Assembly: GCA_030690945.1 (NCBI GenBank)
Contig: JAUYFM010000033.1
Location: 1 to 64,000, forward strand
Direction: 5' to 3'
DNA length: 64,000 nucleotides
Origin: Smithellaceae bacterium
GTDB taxonomy: Bacteria > Desulfobacterota > Syntrophia > Syntrophales > Smithellaceae
Part shown: one piece after another, positions 1-7,983 of the stretch
Layout of the letters: every line of letters starts with the position of its first letter
How positions within the stretch are numbered: the stretch's first letter is position 1
Program-made: the position numbers and the translations under genes
The notes under the pieces: generated by a model
The model's database searches: none
Told to the model about the DNA's origin: nothing
Seen by the model: only the letters and a program-made list of their open reading frames with translations

Positions 1-126
1 GGCGTTCCCGAGGATGGCCTCGATATGGCCGCCTTCCATGCCATCTGCGATACGGCGGCCCTCTTCAACGCCCGGCCAGTGGGAGACCCCGGTGAAGTGG
101 CTGCGCTGTATAAATCATTGTATTAA
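1..126 (+). CDS. Iron-containing alcohol dehydrogenase, C-terminal end (partial)
   Basis: The frame is open from the first base and ends in TAA after 41 codons. The peptide has the usual tail of group III iron alcohol dehydrogenases: a short helix, then a segment containing NARPVGDPGEVAALYKSLY, which matches the family's common ending (NPRPVT...ALYR). The iron ligands lie upstream and outside the window, so substrate cannot be judged. It is collinear with the sulfur island. Family members such as the sulfoacetaldehyde reductase SarD interconvert sulfoacetaldehyde and isethionate, so a link is possible but not shown. A strong hairpin follows the stop codon. Confidence 0.6.
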   Translation, partial: GVPEDGLDMAAFHAICDTAALFNARPVGDPGEVAALYKSLY

Positions 127-141
127 TCCTGCCGGAAACGG

Positions 142-181
142 TATCGCCATCCTGATGGATAGTCGAATCAGGATGGCGATA
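142..181. terminator. Strong hairpin between convergent genes
   Basis: A perfect 15-base inverted repeat (142-156 pairs with 167-181) with a 10-base loop lies between the end of the iron alcohol dehydrogenase and the end of the - strand LysR gene. It is followed by GTCTTTG rather than a clean T run, so it may end transcription from either side only partly. Confidence 0.6.
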
Positions 182-236
182 GTCTTTGCACGAAGGGTGT
201 TTGTAAATACTTCTGCTGTGAACGGACTGTGCGACC

Positions 237-1121
237 CTATCTGCTCTCGTTCAGAATTGAAAGGAAAGCTTTCAGAAGCGCCGTGCGGTATTCGCCATTT
301 CTGGTTAGGATGATCAGGTTTCTTCGTAAATCAAGGGTGGTGTGCACTTCCGTAAGCCACTCATGAGAAAGCTCTCTAGCCACCGCCATTTTTGAAAGAC
401 AACTTACGCCTAAGCCTGCTTCAACGGCTTTCTTGATGGCCTCCGTGTGCCCAAGCTCCATGGATATGGTGCAGTTGATGCCTTTCTTCTTCAGCGCGGA
501 TTCAAATATCTCTCTGGTTCCGGATCCCTTTTCCCGCATGATCCATTGCGCTTTTTCCAGCATAGCCTTGGATGCTTTTTTTTGCATTGTCCAGGGGTGC
601 CTCTTTCCGACGACCACAACAAGCTCATCGTTCCTCCATTGTGTTGAGTGAAGCGAGCCGACATGGGAAGGTCCCTCGATAATTCCCATGTCCAACGCAC
701 CGGTTTCCACTGCATGCTCGATCTGGTCGGTATTGCCGACCTGCAGCCAGGCTTTGGCACGAGGATAGTTCCGGGTGAAGTCCCCAACGATCGTAGGAAG
801 AATATAGTTGCCAACTGTGGTGCTGGCCCCCACTTTCAATACGCCTATCGGCTCACCGACGGATTCAATCAGCAACTGCTCTATCGTGCCAACCTGCCGC
901 AGCACGTCCTGCGCCTGAGACAAAATCAGACGCCCCCGGTCATTGAGCAGTAACCGTCTGCCGCGGCGCTCAAAAAGGGGCGCGGCGGCAAATTTCTCCA
1001 ATTCGGCAATAGCCATGCTGACTGCCGATTGGGTGATGAACAACTGTTCGCCGGCTTTCGTAACATGCCGGCCACTGGCAACCTTTTCGAAAATCTCCAA
1101 CTGTCTCAGGGTAATTGTCAT
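237..1121 (-). CDS. LysR-type regulator, YeiE-like
   Basis: A 294-residue LysR regulator with an N-terminal winged helix-turn-helix (residues about 3-62; QLFITQSAVSMAIAELEKF is the recognition region) and a periplasmic-binding-protein-like effector domain (about 90-290). The segments GASTTVGNYILP and REKGSGTREIFE are typical of the YeiE/CbbR/CysB-related group. YeiE of Cronobacter is reported to bind sulfite and to control a YeiH-type exporter. Here a yeiH homologue is divergently transcribed from the same intergenic region, next to the dsr operon. That context makes a sulfite or sulfur-anion sensor likely by inference. Its start lies 10 bases from the conserved regulatory segment at 1132-1197, so autoregulation is probable. 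Confidence 0.85.
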   Translation of the reverse strand: MTITLRQLEIFEKVASGRHVTKAGEQLFITQSAVSMAIAELEKFAAAPLFERRGRRLLLNDRGRLILSQAQDVLRQVGTIEQLLIESVGEPIGVLKVGASTTVGNYILPTIVGDFTRNYPRAKAWLQVGNTDQIEHAVETGALDMGIIEGPSHVGSLHSTQWRNDELVVVVGKRHPWTMQKKASKAMLEKAQWIMREKGSGTREIFESALKKKGINCTISMELGHTEAIKKAVEAGLGVSCLSKMAVARELSHEWLTEVHTTLDLRRNLIILTRNGEYRTALLKAFLSILNESR

Positions 1122-1131
1122 GCCTAGCCTC

Positions 1132-1197
1132 TCATTAATAATACTGATGATTATTGTAAGAATAATGAATTTTTATTTATCATTAAAAAGATATATC
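1132..1197. promoter_or_regulatory. Putative LysR operator/promoter of lysR and yeiH
   Basis: An AT-rich segment between the divergent lysR and yeiH genes. It aligns without gaps to 2487-2552 upstream of dsrA, with about 53 of 66 bases identical. It contains the inverted pair ATAAT/ATTAT around ACTGATG, which suits a LysR-type T-N11-A site. A TATATC hexamer at its right end could serve as a -10 element. The function is inferred from duplication and position. Confidence 0.6.
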
Positions 1198-1230
1198 CTG
1201 CAAGCAGTAAAATTCAGCAGGGCAATTCAA

Positions 1231-1290
1231 TCAACACCTCGCGAGCTCTCTGCGGAGAATTAACGCTCGTCCCGCAGCAGCGGGATTAAC
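1231..1290 (+). repeat. Dispersed palindromic repeat, family A, short copy
   Basis: This copy shares both ends with the longer copies at 26556 and 45192: the left end TCAACaCCTCGCGAGCT and the right end GGAGAATTAACGCTCGTCCC followed by GCAGCAGCGGGATTAA. It lacks about 40 central bases. The right end forms the hairpin CCCGC-agca-GCGGG. It lies in the yeiH leader, between the regulatory segment and the ribosome binding site. Confidence 0.75.
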
Positions 1291-1339
1291 GGCGCTGCAG
1301 GATGAATAGCCCTTTCCATATACACAGGAGAAAGCAATT

Positions 1340-2446
1340 ATGCGTCTGATAACAACAAGATGGAATAAGGTCACCCGGGGATCGAGTCCTATATGGAAGG
1401 GTCTACTCTTAGCTATCGGCGTTGCCGTAGTCGCTCGGTTACTGCATAAGCTAATCCCGGGGCCAATGTTGAACAAAGCGATCAGCGATATATTAATGGC
1501 GGTTGTACTAGGGCTTTTCATCCGAAATGCTCTCCGTGTTTCCGGGAGCTGCGAAGCAGGAATCAAATTTGCCCTGGAACATGTACTGCGTTTCGGAATC
1601 ATTCTCCTCGGTTTGCGCCTGAGCCTGCAGGATGTAGCGGCAACCGGCGGCGCGGCAGTGTTACTTGTTTTCACATGTATTGCGGTTGCGCTGTCAACGG
1701 CATACATTATCGGCCACCTGTTTAAAATCCCGCCCCGCCTCACGGCACTAATCGGAGTCGGAACCTCCATCTGCGGCAATACCGCCATCGTGGCAACTGC
1801 GCCCGCCATCGGGGCAAAGGAGGAGGAAGTCAGCTTCGCTGTCGCCGTTATCACACTCTTCGGTCTGATTGCAGTCATTATCTACCCGATGATAGGACAC
1901 ACCCTGGGATTGAGCGATACCGCTTTCGGGCTGTGGGCAGGCACCGCTGTCAACGACACATCACAGGTTGTGGCCGTCGGGTCTGCGTATAGTCAAACCG
2001 CGCTGAATGTTGCCACGATTGTGAAGTTGATGCGCAATACCATCATGGCGCCCCTTATCATCATGATCAGCCTGCTCCTGAACAACAAGATGACTTCGGA
2101 GGGCTCCTCCTTACCATCGACCGTTCCACGCGGAGGTATCCTGATCCCTTGGTTCGTGATTGGCTTCTTGACCATGTCGCTCATACGCACCATCGGCATC
2201 AGCACCGGTATTCTGCCACAGGACATCAACCGGCCGGGCACATTGCAAATGGCTGCGTTCGCACTCAAGGGTTTTGACGAGGCAGCAAAGTTCGCGATTC
2301 TCACCGCTCTTGCGGGCGTCGGTTTGGGCACGCGGCTTCAGGTCGTACTCAAGATTGGCCTGAAACCGTTCACATTAGGTCTGTGCGTTTCAGTTGTTCT
2401 CTCGATCGCCAGTCTGAGCCTGATTATGCTCTTTGGAATGGGATAA
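1340..2446 (+). CDS. yeiH: YeiH-family putative sulfur-anion transporter
   Basis: A 368-residue integral membrane protein of the UPF0324/YeiH family, annotated as putative sulfate exporters, with about ten hydrophobic segments. Family features visible are the GIILLGLRLSL segment, the GTSICGNTAIVATAPAI loop and the WAGTAVNDTSQVVAVG segment. An AGGAG ribosome site precedes ATG. It is divergent from the YeiE-like regulator and directly upstream of dsrA, the same regulator/transporter pairing as yeiE-yeiH in enterobacteria. Near a sulfite-producing and sulfite-consuming pathway, a role in sulfite export or relief is likely, but the transported ion is not established here. Confidence 0.85.
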   Translation: MRLITTRWNKVTRGSSPIWKGLLLAIGVAVVARLLHKLIPGPMLNKAISDILMAVVLGLFIRNALRVSGSCEAGIKFALEHVLRFGIILLGLRLSLQDVAATGGAAVLLVFTCIAVALSTAYIIGHLFKIPPRLTALIGVGTSICGNTAIVATAPAIGAKEEEVSFAVAVITLFGLIAVIIYPMIGHTLGLSDTAFGLWAGTAVNDTSQVVAVGSAYSQTALNVATIVKLMRNTIMAPLIIMISLLLNNKMTSEGSSLPSTVPRGGILIPWFVIGFLTMSLIRTIGISTGILPQDINRPGTLQMAAFALKGFDEAAKFAILTALAGVGLGTRLQVVLKIGLKPFTLGLCVSVVLSIASLSLIMLFGMG

Positions 2447-2486
2447 ATACGGCAGGTTCACAGGGGCAATCACCCTGTCCAGTCTT

Positions 2487-2552
2487 TCATGAATAATACT
2501 GATTAATATTATCAAAATTATAAATTGTTATTTATTATTAAAATGTCATATA
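2487..2552 (+). promoter_or_regulatory. Putative dsr operon promoter with duplicated LysR operator
   Basis: An ungapped near-copy of the lysR-yeiH intergenic segment (1132-1197), placed about 95 bases before the dsrA start. A candidate sigma-70 promoter lies in it: TTGTTA at 2525-2530 and TATAAT at 2549-2554, spaced 18 bases apart. A short hairpin (ACAGGG/CCCTGT, 2460-2478) just upstream may separate this transcript from yeiH. Function is inferred. Confidence 0.6.
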
Positions 2553-2647
2553 ATAAAAAAAATAAAGTCCGGTAAGGCAGGTCTTCGTCGGAATTTTATT
2601 CGGGCTTTAGGACCGAAAAAATGAACGGTATTGAGAGGAGGAAAATC

Positions 2648-3838
2648 ATGGCAAAATCAGATACCCCCCTTCTGGATGAACTGGAAAAGGGAAAGTGGCC
2701 AAGCTTTGTAAAAGACATGAAGCAAGCGGCACAAAAGAGTCCCATGGCCGAGGATCTCCTCCGCCAGTTGGAACTTTCTTATAAAGACAAAATCGGTCAT
2801 TGGAAGCATGGGGGTATTGTCGGCGTCAAGGGCTACGGTGCCGGCGTCATCGGGCGCTATTCGGATCGACCCGATCTGTTCCCCAATGTTCAGGCCTTTC
2901 ACACCATGAGGGTCAATCACCCCACAGGGTGGTTCTACAAGACGGATGCCCTGCGCAACCTCTGTGATGTCTGGGACAAACACGGCAGCAGTCTCACCAA
3001 TATGCACGGCGCAACGGGAGATGTCATTCTGCTGGGCACGAAAACCGAGCACCTTCAATCCTGTTTTGATGACCTTTCCGCGGCCGGTTTTGACCTTGGC
3101 GGCTCCGGCTCCGCCCTCCGGACACCCAGCGCCTGCGTCGGACCGGGACGTTGCGAATGGGCTTGCGTTGATAGTCTCGATGTTTGTTACAACCTCACCA
3201 TGCACTACCAGGATAAGATGCACCGTCCCATGTTTCCCTATAAATTCAAGATCAAGGTATCGGCCTGCGCCAATGATTGCGTCGCCTCCATCGCCCGGTC
3301 GGATTTTTCCGTCATCGGGACCTGGAAAGGAGACATTCAGATTAACCAGAAGGAAGTTCTCGCCTACGCCGTATCAGCCATCAATATTCAGACGGAAGTT
3401 TGTGACCTCTGCCCGACGAAGTGTATGGAATGGAACGGAAAAGAACTGAAGATATATAATGAGGACTGCACCCGCTGTATGCACTGCATCAACCTGATGT
3501 CGAAAGCCCTGCGGCCGGGCAAGGAGAGGGGCGCGACCATCCTCGTCGGTGGCAAGGCGCCTATTGTGCAAGGGGCTCTTCTTTCCTGGGTCATCGTGCC
3601 GTTTATGAAATTGGAACCGCCTTACACGGAACTCAAAGACTTGATTGACCGCATCCAGGATTGGTGGGACGAGCATGGCAAGTCCAGGGAAAGATTGGGC
3701 GAGTTAATCACGCGCCTGGGCATGAGGGTATTCCTGCGGGCCGTAGGCCTGCCCGCCGTTCCCCAGATGGTTAAAGCTCCCCGAACCAATCCGTATGTAT
3801 TCTTCTGGCCTGAAGAAATTCAAAAGGAGGTGAAGTAA
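2648..3838 (+). CDS. dsrA: Dissimilatory sulfite reductase, alpha subunit
   Basis: A 396-residue DsrA. With DsrB it forms the alpha2beta2 siroheme enzyme that reduces sulfite by four electrons and passes the sulfur to DsrC as a trisulfide. Visible features are the siroheme/[4Fe-4S] cysteines C163-x5-C169 and C207-x3-C211, the segment NMHGATGD, and an inserted ferredoxin domain (C252, C255, C259 and C274, C277, C280). The ATG at 2648 is chosen over an in-frame one at 2621 because GAGGAGG sits at the right distance before it and [20 protein letters not shown] is a typical DsrA N-terminus. It is first in a long + strand operon. The presence of DsrD marks it as reductive type. Confidence 0.98.
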   Translation: MAKSDTPLLDELEKGKWPSFVKDMKQAAQKSPMAEDLLRQLELSYKDKIGHWKHGGIVGVKGYGAGVIGRYSDRPDLFPNVQAFHTMRVNHPTGWFYKTDALRNLCDVWDKHGSSLTNMHGATGDVILLGTKTEHLQSCFDDLSAAGFDLGGSGSALRTPSACVGPGRCEWACVDSLDVCYNLTMHYQDKMHRPMFPYKFKIKVSACANDCVASIARSDFSVIGTWKGDIQINQKEVLAYAVSAINIQTEVCDLCPTKCMEWNGKELKIYNEDCTRCMHCINLMSKALRPGKERGATILVGGKAPIVQGALLSWVIVPFMKLEPPYTELKDLIDRIQDWWDEHGKSRERLGELITRLGMRVFLRAVGLPAVPQMVKAPRTNPYVFFWPEEIQKEVK

Positions 3839-3839
3839 G

Positions 3840-4901
3840 ATGGCAAAAACAGACATTGGTCCCCCTGACTATAAAACCATGCTGCCACCCGTCATTCAGC
3901 GAAATTACGGAAAATGGCTCTATCATGAAATTCTCAAACCGGGCGTGCTCATGCACGTTGCGGAATCCGGAGAGGCGCTCTATACTGTGCGCGCCGGATC
4001 ACCGCGACTGGTTTCGACGGATCACATCCGGGAAATCTGCGACATCGCGGAGAAATATTGCGACGGTTACCTGCGCTTTACGAGCCGTAACAATATTGAA
4101 TTTCTTCTGGACGACAAGGATAAAGTCGAGCCCCTGATTGCCGAACTGGCCACGCGCAACTATCCTGTCGGCGGCACCGGACACTCCATCTCGAACATCG
4201 TCCACACCCAGGGCTGGGTCCACTGCCACACCCCCGCCACCGATGCCTCGGGACCCGTCAAGGCCCTCATGGATGAGATCTATGAGTATTTCGTAACCTC
4301 AACCTTGCCGGCCCATGTCCGGATTGCCCTGGCCTGCTGCCTGAACATGTGCGGCGCCGTGCACTGCTCCGACATCGCCATTCTGGGTATTCACCGCACA
4401 GTGCCTAAGGTGGACAACACCCGCGTACCGAACATGTGTGAAATCCCGTCCACGGTAGCTTCCTGCCCCACAGGCGCCATCCGGGGTGATATGAAGAACA
4501 AAACCATCACCGTCAATGACGAGAAGTGCATGTATTGCGGAAACTGTTATACCGTTTGTCCGGCCATGCCGATTGCCGATCCCGAAAACGACGGAATATC
4601 CATCTGGGTCGGAGGCAAAGTCTCCAACGCCCGAAGCGCTCCTAAGTTTTCCAAGCTGGCAATTCCTTTTCTTCCCAACAACCCGCCGCGCTGGCCGGAG
4701 GTTGTGGATGCCGTGAAGAACATCATCGAAGTCTATGCAAGCCACGCCCGAAAGCATGAACGGGTCGGCGAATGGATCGATCGCGTCGGCTGGGAGCGGT
4801 TCTTCACCCTGACAGGCATTCCGTTTACGGACAAGCATATCGACGATTTCGATATGGCAACGGAAACATTCCGAACATCTACGCAGTTCAAATGGGGGTG
4901 A
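3840..4901 (+). CDS. dsrB: Dissimilatory sulfite reductase, beta subunit
   Basis: A 353-residue DsrB that begins one base after the dsrA stop and uses a near-perfect AAGGAGGTG site inside the dsrA end. It carries the catalytic siroheme cluster in this enzyme family. The [11 protein letters not shown] cysteine region is near residues 166-176, and a ferredoxin domain with CPTGAI and [12 protein letters not shown] follows near 205-245. Length and cysteine spacing are normal, and nothing appears damaged. Confidence 0.98.
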   Translation: MAKTDIGPPDYKTMLPPVIQRNYGKWLYHEILKPGVLMHVAESGEALYTVRAGSPRLVSTDHIREICDIAEKYCDGYLRFTSRNNIEFLLDDKDKVEPLIAELATRNYPVGGTGHSISNIVHTQGWVHCHTPATDASGPVKALMDEIYEYFVTSTLPAHVRIALACCLNMCGAVHCSDIAILGIHRTVPKVDNTRVPNMCEIPSTVASCPTGAIRGDMKNKTITVNDEKCMYCGNCYTVCPAMPIADPENDGISIWVGGKVSNARSAPKFSKLAIPFLPNNPPRWPEVVDAVKNIIEVYASHARKHERVGEWIDRVGWERFFTLTGIPFTDKHIDDFDMATETFRTSTQFKWG

Positions 4902-4903
4902 AC

Positions 4904-5143
4904 ATGAGCGAGGACTTGAAAAAACAGATCGTCGACCTTTTTCACGAAAAATCCAAGGGTGACAAAAAGATGTTTTACATCCGGGACGTCACCAAATGGC
5001 TCCCCGACGTGGACCGGCATACCATTCATGATGCCGTGAAAGTACTGCTCGATGAGGGCGCGCTGGTGTACTGGTCAAGTGGCAGCTCAACATATCTCGT
5101 GCTGGCCGAATTCTTTCCGAAAGAAGAAGGATCGCGCTCTTAA
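4904..5143 (+). CDS. dsrD: DsrD, allosteric activator of DsrAB
   Basis: A 79-residue winged-helix protein starting MSEDLKKQIVDLFHEKSKG, with the conserved segment YIRDVTKWLPD. The start at 4904 lies just after the dsrB stop, with a GGGGGTG ribosome site. DsrD has been described as an activator of DsrAB in sulfate reducers. It is found with reductive, not oxidative, dsr systems, so it indicates that this operon reduces sulfite. Confidence 0.95.
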   Translation: MSEDLKKQIVDLFHEKSKGDKKMFYIRDVTKWLPDVDRHTIHDAVKVLLDEGALVYWSSGSSTYLVLAEFFPKEEGSRS

Positions 5144-5158
5144 AATAGGTAATGGACC

Positions 5159-6598
5159 ATGAACCGATCCTGCCCACGTCTGATTGTGGCCGCCCTGCGG
5201 GGTGGTGCGGGAAAGACCACACTTTCCGTCGCCATGGCCGTTGCCTGGCAAAAGCAAGGCATTCCGGTCGTGCCTTTCAAAAAGGGACCGGATTATATCG
5301 ACGCGGCCTGGCTTTCCCTGGCGGCATCTCGTCCCTGTTACAATCTGGATACCTATCTGATGGGTTCCGGTGAGGTCGTCCGCTCTTTTTCACGTCATGC
5401 CGCAGAAGGCGCCGTTTCCCTCATTGAAGGCAACCGGGGACTCTTTGACGGAGTCAATGCCGCGGGGGAATTCAGCACAGCCGAACTGGCCAAGCTCCTC
5501 AATGCACCCGTCATTCTGGTTGTGGACTGCGATAAAGTAACACGAACAGCGGCTGCCATGGTCATGGGCTGCAAGAGTCTTGATCCCGACGTCGATATCC
5601 GGGGCGTCATCCTGAGCCGGGTGAACGGTAGCCGTCATGCGGCCGTTATCCGGCAGTCCATTGAGGAATATGCCGGACTTCCCATCTATGGCACTGTGCC
5701 ACGGATGACGGATCTTCCCTTTACGGATCGGCACCTGGGATTAATCCCACCCCAGGAGCACGACCGCATTGAGCGCGCCCTGGACAGGGCGGGCGTTATC
5801 GCCCAGGACTACCTGGACATTCCAGGACTTCTGAATGTTGCCGAAAGTGCGGCGCCCTGGAGTGTTGATGCATTTCCCAATCCAGCCAACCCCGATCAAA
5901 GAGGTGAAGAGCCTGTCACAATCGGCGTGATCAAAGATGCCGCCTTTCAGTTTTATTATTCCGAAAATTTGGAGGCCCTGAGCGATCGGGGCGCAAAAAT
6001 TGTGGAGATCAGCGCCCTTGATGAAAAAAGCCTCCCGGACGTAGATGCCTTATACATCGGCGGTGGTTTTCCCGAAACCCAGGCCGGTCGCCTCGCCCAA
6101 AACGATGCTTTCCGCGGTTCCCTGAAAGCGGCGGCCGAAGCAGGTCTGCCGATTTACGCTGAATGCGGAGGCTTCATTTACCTGGGTGAATCTCTGACCA
6201 TCGGCGATAAACATTATCCGATGGTCGGCGCGCTGCCCGTTGCCTTCGGTATGGAAAAGCGGCTGCAGGGCCACGGATACACGACCTTGACCGTGGATCA
6301 GGAAAACCATTTTTTCCCCGTCGGCACGAAGATCAGAGGCCACGAGTTTCATTATTGCAGAATCCTGTCCCAAAAGGAAGACGACGCTCATACGGCCTAC
6401 CACGTCCTGCGAGGGACAGGAATGGATGGCCAGCGCGACGGCCTGTGCAGAAAAAATATCCTGGCGGGTTTCACCCACCTGCACGCACTGGGAACACCCC
6501 AATGGGCCGAGGCTCTCATCGGCGCAGCCAGGCAATATCGTAGCGCCGAACAAAACAAGGCGGCTTGTCCCCCTTCGCGCCACCTCGAGGGTGGTTGA
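5159..6598 (+). CDS. dsrN: DsrN, siroheme amidase (CbiA/CobB family)
   Basis: A 479-residue glutamine-dependent amidotransferase related to cobyrinate a,c-diamide synthase. The N-terminal P-loop ATP domain has ALRGGAGKTT at residues 12-21. The C-terminal class I glutaminase domain has its nucleophile in YAECGGF (Cys about 336). A second segment, GHEFHYC, is usual for CbiA. In dsr operons this protein is thought to amidate siroheme for DsrAB. It sits between dsrD and dsrC on the same transcript. A run of eight G follows its stop at 6604-6611. Confidence 0.92.
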   Translation: MNRSCPRLIVAALRGGAGKTTLSVAMAVAWQKQGIPVVPFKKGPDYIDAAWLSLAASRPCYNLDTYLMGSGEVVRSFSRHAAEGAVSLIEGNRGLFDGVNAAGEFSTAELAKLLNAPVILVVDCDKVTRTAAAMVMGCKSLDPDVDIRGVILSRVNGSRHAAVIRQSIEEYAGLPIYGTVPRMTDLPFTDRHLGLIPPQEHDRIERALDRAGVIAQDYLDIPGLLNVAESAAPWSVDAFPNPANPDQRGEEPVTIGVIKDAAFQFYYSENLEALSDRGAKIVEISALDEKSLPDVDALYIGGGFPETQAGRLAQNDAFRGSLKAAAEAGLPIYAECGGFIYLGESLTIGDKHYPMVGALPVAFGMEKRLQGHGYTTLTVDQENHFFPVGTKIRGHEFHYCRILSQKEDDAHTAYHVLRGTGMDGQRDGLCRKNILAGFTHLHALGTPQWAEALIGAARQYRSAEQNKAACPPSRHLEGG

Positions 6599-6689
6599 AA
6601 AAGGGGGGGGACCATAAAGGGCACCATGAACACAGGGCTTTAGAACACATGAAAATTGAGTAATTTTAAATACAGCAGGAGGTTTTAGA

Positions 6690-7010
6690 ATGCCACAAAT
6701 TGAATTAGCAGGAAAAAAGTACGAAGTGGATGAAGACGGATTTCTTCAGGAACTCGATAAATGGAATGAAGAGTTCGCACAGGCTTACGCACACACAGAG
6801 GACATTGAAGGGACGCTCACGGAAGAACATTGGAAACTCATCAATTATCTGCGGAATTATTATCAGCAGTTCGGCATCGCGCCGATGATCCGAAAAATCT
6901 GTAAAGACCTGGGGATCGACATGAAGAAGCTCTATGAGCTCTTTCCGACCGGACCGGCCAAAGGCGCCTGCAAGCTGGCGGGCCTTTCAAAACCGACGGG
7001 GTGCGTATAA
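6690..7010 (+). CDS. dsrC: DsrC sulfur carrier
   Basis: A 106-residue DsrC with the full C-terminal arm: Cys94 and the penultimate Cys105 are separated by exactly ten residues and the protein ends PTGCV. These two cysteines carry the trisulfide made by DsrAB, which DsrMKJOP then reduces. The start follows an ideal CAGGAGG site. It is embedded between dsrN and the first dsrM-like gene. Having both cysteines identifies a true DsrC and not a TusE or a regulatory homologue. Confidence 0.98.
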   Translation: MPQIELAGKKYEVDEDGFLQELDKWNEEFAQAYAHTEDIEGTLTEEHWKLINYLRNYYQQFGIAPMIRKICKDLGIDMKKLYELFPTGPAKGACKLAGLSKPTGCV

Positions 7011-7038
7011 TTTCTCCATCTGAAAAAAAGGAGAAGCC

Positions 7039-7980
7039 ATGGAAACGCTGATTATCTATCTGACCTATATAGCCTACGTGTTCATCGTTGCGGTGTACAC
7101 GATCAAGGTAGTGGGATGGCTGAGGATGCCGCCGCACATCCGGTGGGATCTTTACCCTGTGATCCATGAAAAGCATTACCACTATGGCGGTTCCTATTAC
7201 GAACAACAGGAATGGTGGACAAAGCCCCGTCCCAAAAATCGCTGGCGAAGCCTTTTGTATTCGTTAAAAGACAATTTATACATGGGCCAGTACTATAAAA
7301 GCAAACCCCTCTACTGGCTGTTTCTTCTACCGTGGCACCTGGGATTCATTCTCATTATTACATTCCATATCCTCTGCTTCTTTGCAGCCACGGCCATGCT
7401 CGGAGGATTGGATATCGGAGCTGCCTCAGGTCAACTCGCGGGGGTGGCGTTTTACTATCTCCTGCTTGTAACAGGAGGGATCGCTTTCGTGACGGGAACA
7501 TTCGGGAGTATCGGCATGGGAATTATCCGTTTGGCCGACCGTTCTTTGAGGAAATACTCCATGCCGATGAATTTTTTCAATTATCTCTTCTTCCTGGTTG
7601 TCTACGGCAGCGGCCTTTTTGCCTGGCTAGTCCTGGATCCAACCCTGGATGAATACCGCACGTACTGGTTGGGGCTGATCACTCTGTCCCCGCCTGTGCT
7701 TCACCCGATGACATTACTGCATATCATCCTGTTCGATATCTTCCTCATCTATCTGCCGTTTACCCGTTCGACGCACTACATCACGCGAATACTTGCTTAT
7801 TTCTTCATCCGCTGGGATGACGAGCCGAATCAGCGTGGCAGTAAGATGGAGGGGCAGATCAATGCTCTCCTGGCACAGAAAGTTTCCTGGGAAGGACCGC
7901 ATATCGCAACGGGAAAGACCTGGGTTGAGGTGGCCATAGAACCGGGATTCCCCGATGCGAAAAAAGATCATAAAGGATAG
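7039..7980 (+). CDS. DsrM-like membrane b-type cytochrome (extra copy)
   Basis: A 313-residue membrane protein with about five to six hydrophobic segments, resembling the NarI/DsrM/HdrE cytochrome b family that oxidises quinol. Histidines lie in the membrane segments (for example LPWHLGF and ITFHILCF). It has a distinctive soluble N-terminal loop rich in His and Tyr after the first helix. It is paired with the dsrK-like gene 3 bases downstream. It is more divergent than the second dsrM at 9579, which is the canonical one. It probably forms a second MK-type quinone/heterodisulfide module; its partner substrate is unknown. Confidence 0.8.
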   Translation: METLIIYLTYIAYVFIVAVYTIKVVGWLRMPPHIRWDLYPVIHEKHYHYGGSYYEQQEWWTKPRPKNRWRSLLYSLKDNLYMGQYYKSKPLYWLFLLPWHLGFILIITFHILCFFAATAMLGGLDIGAASGQLAGVAFYYLLLVTGGIAFVTGTFGSIGMGIIRLADRSLRKYSMPMNFFNYLFFLVVYGSGLFAWLVLDPTLDEYRTYWLGLITLSPPVLHPMTLLHIILFDIFLIYLPFTRSTHYITRILAYFFIRWDDEPNQRGSKMEGQINALLAQKVSWEGPHIATGKTWVEVAIEPGFPDAKKDHKG

Positions 7981-7983
7981 TCA

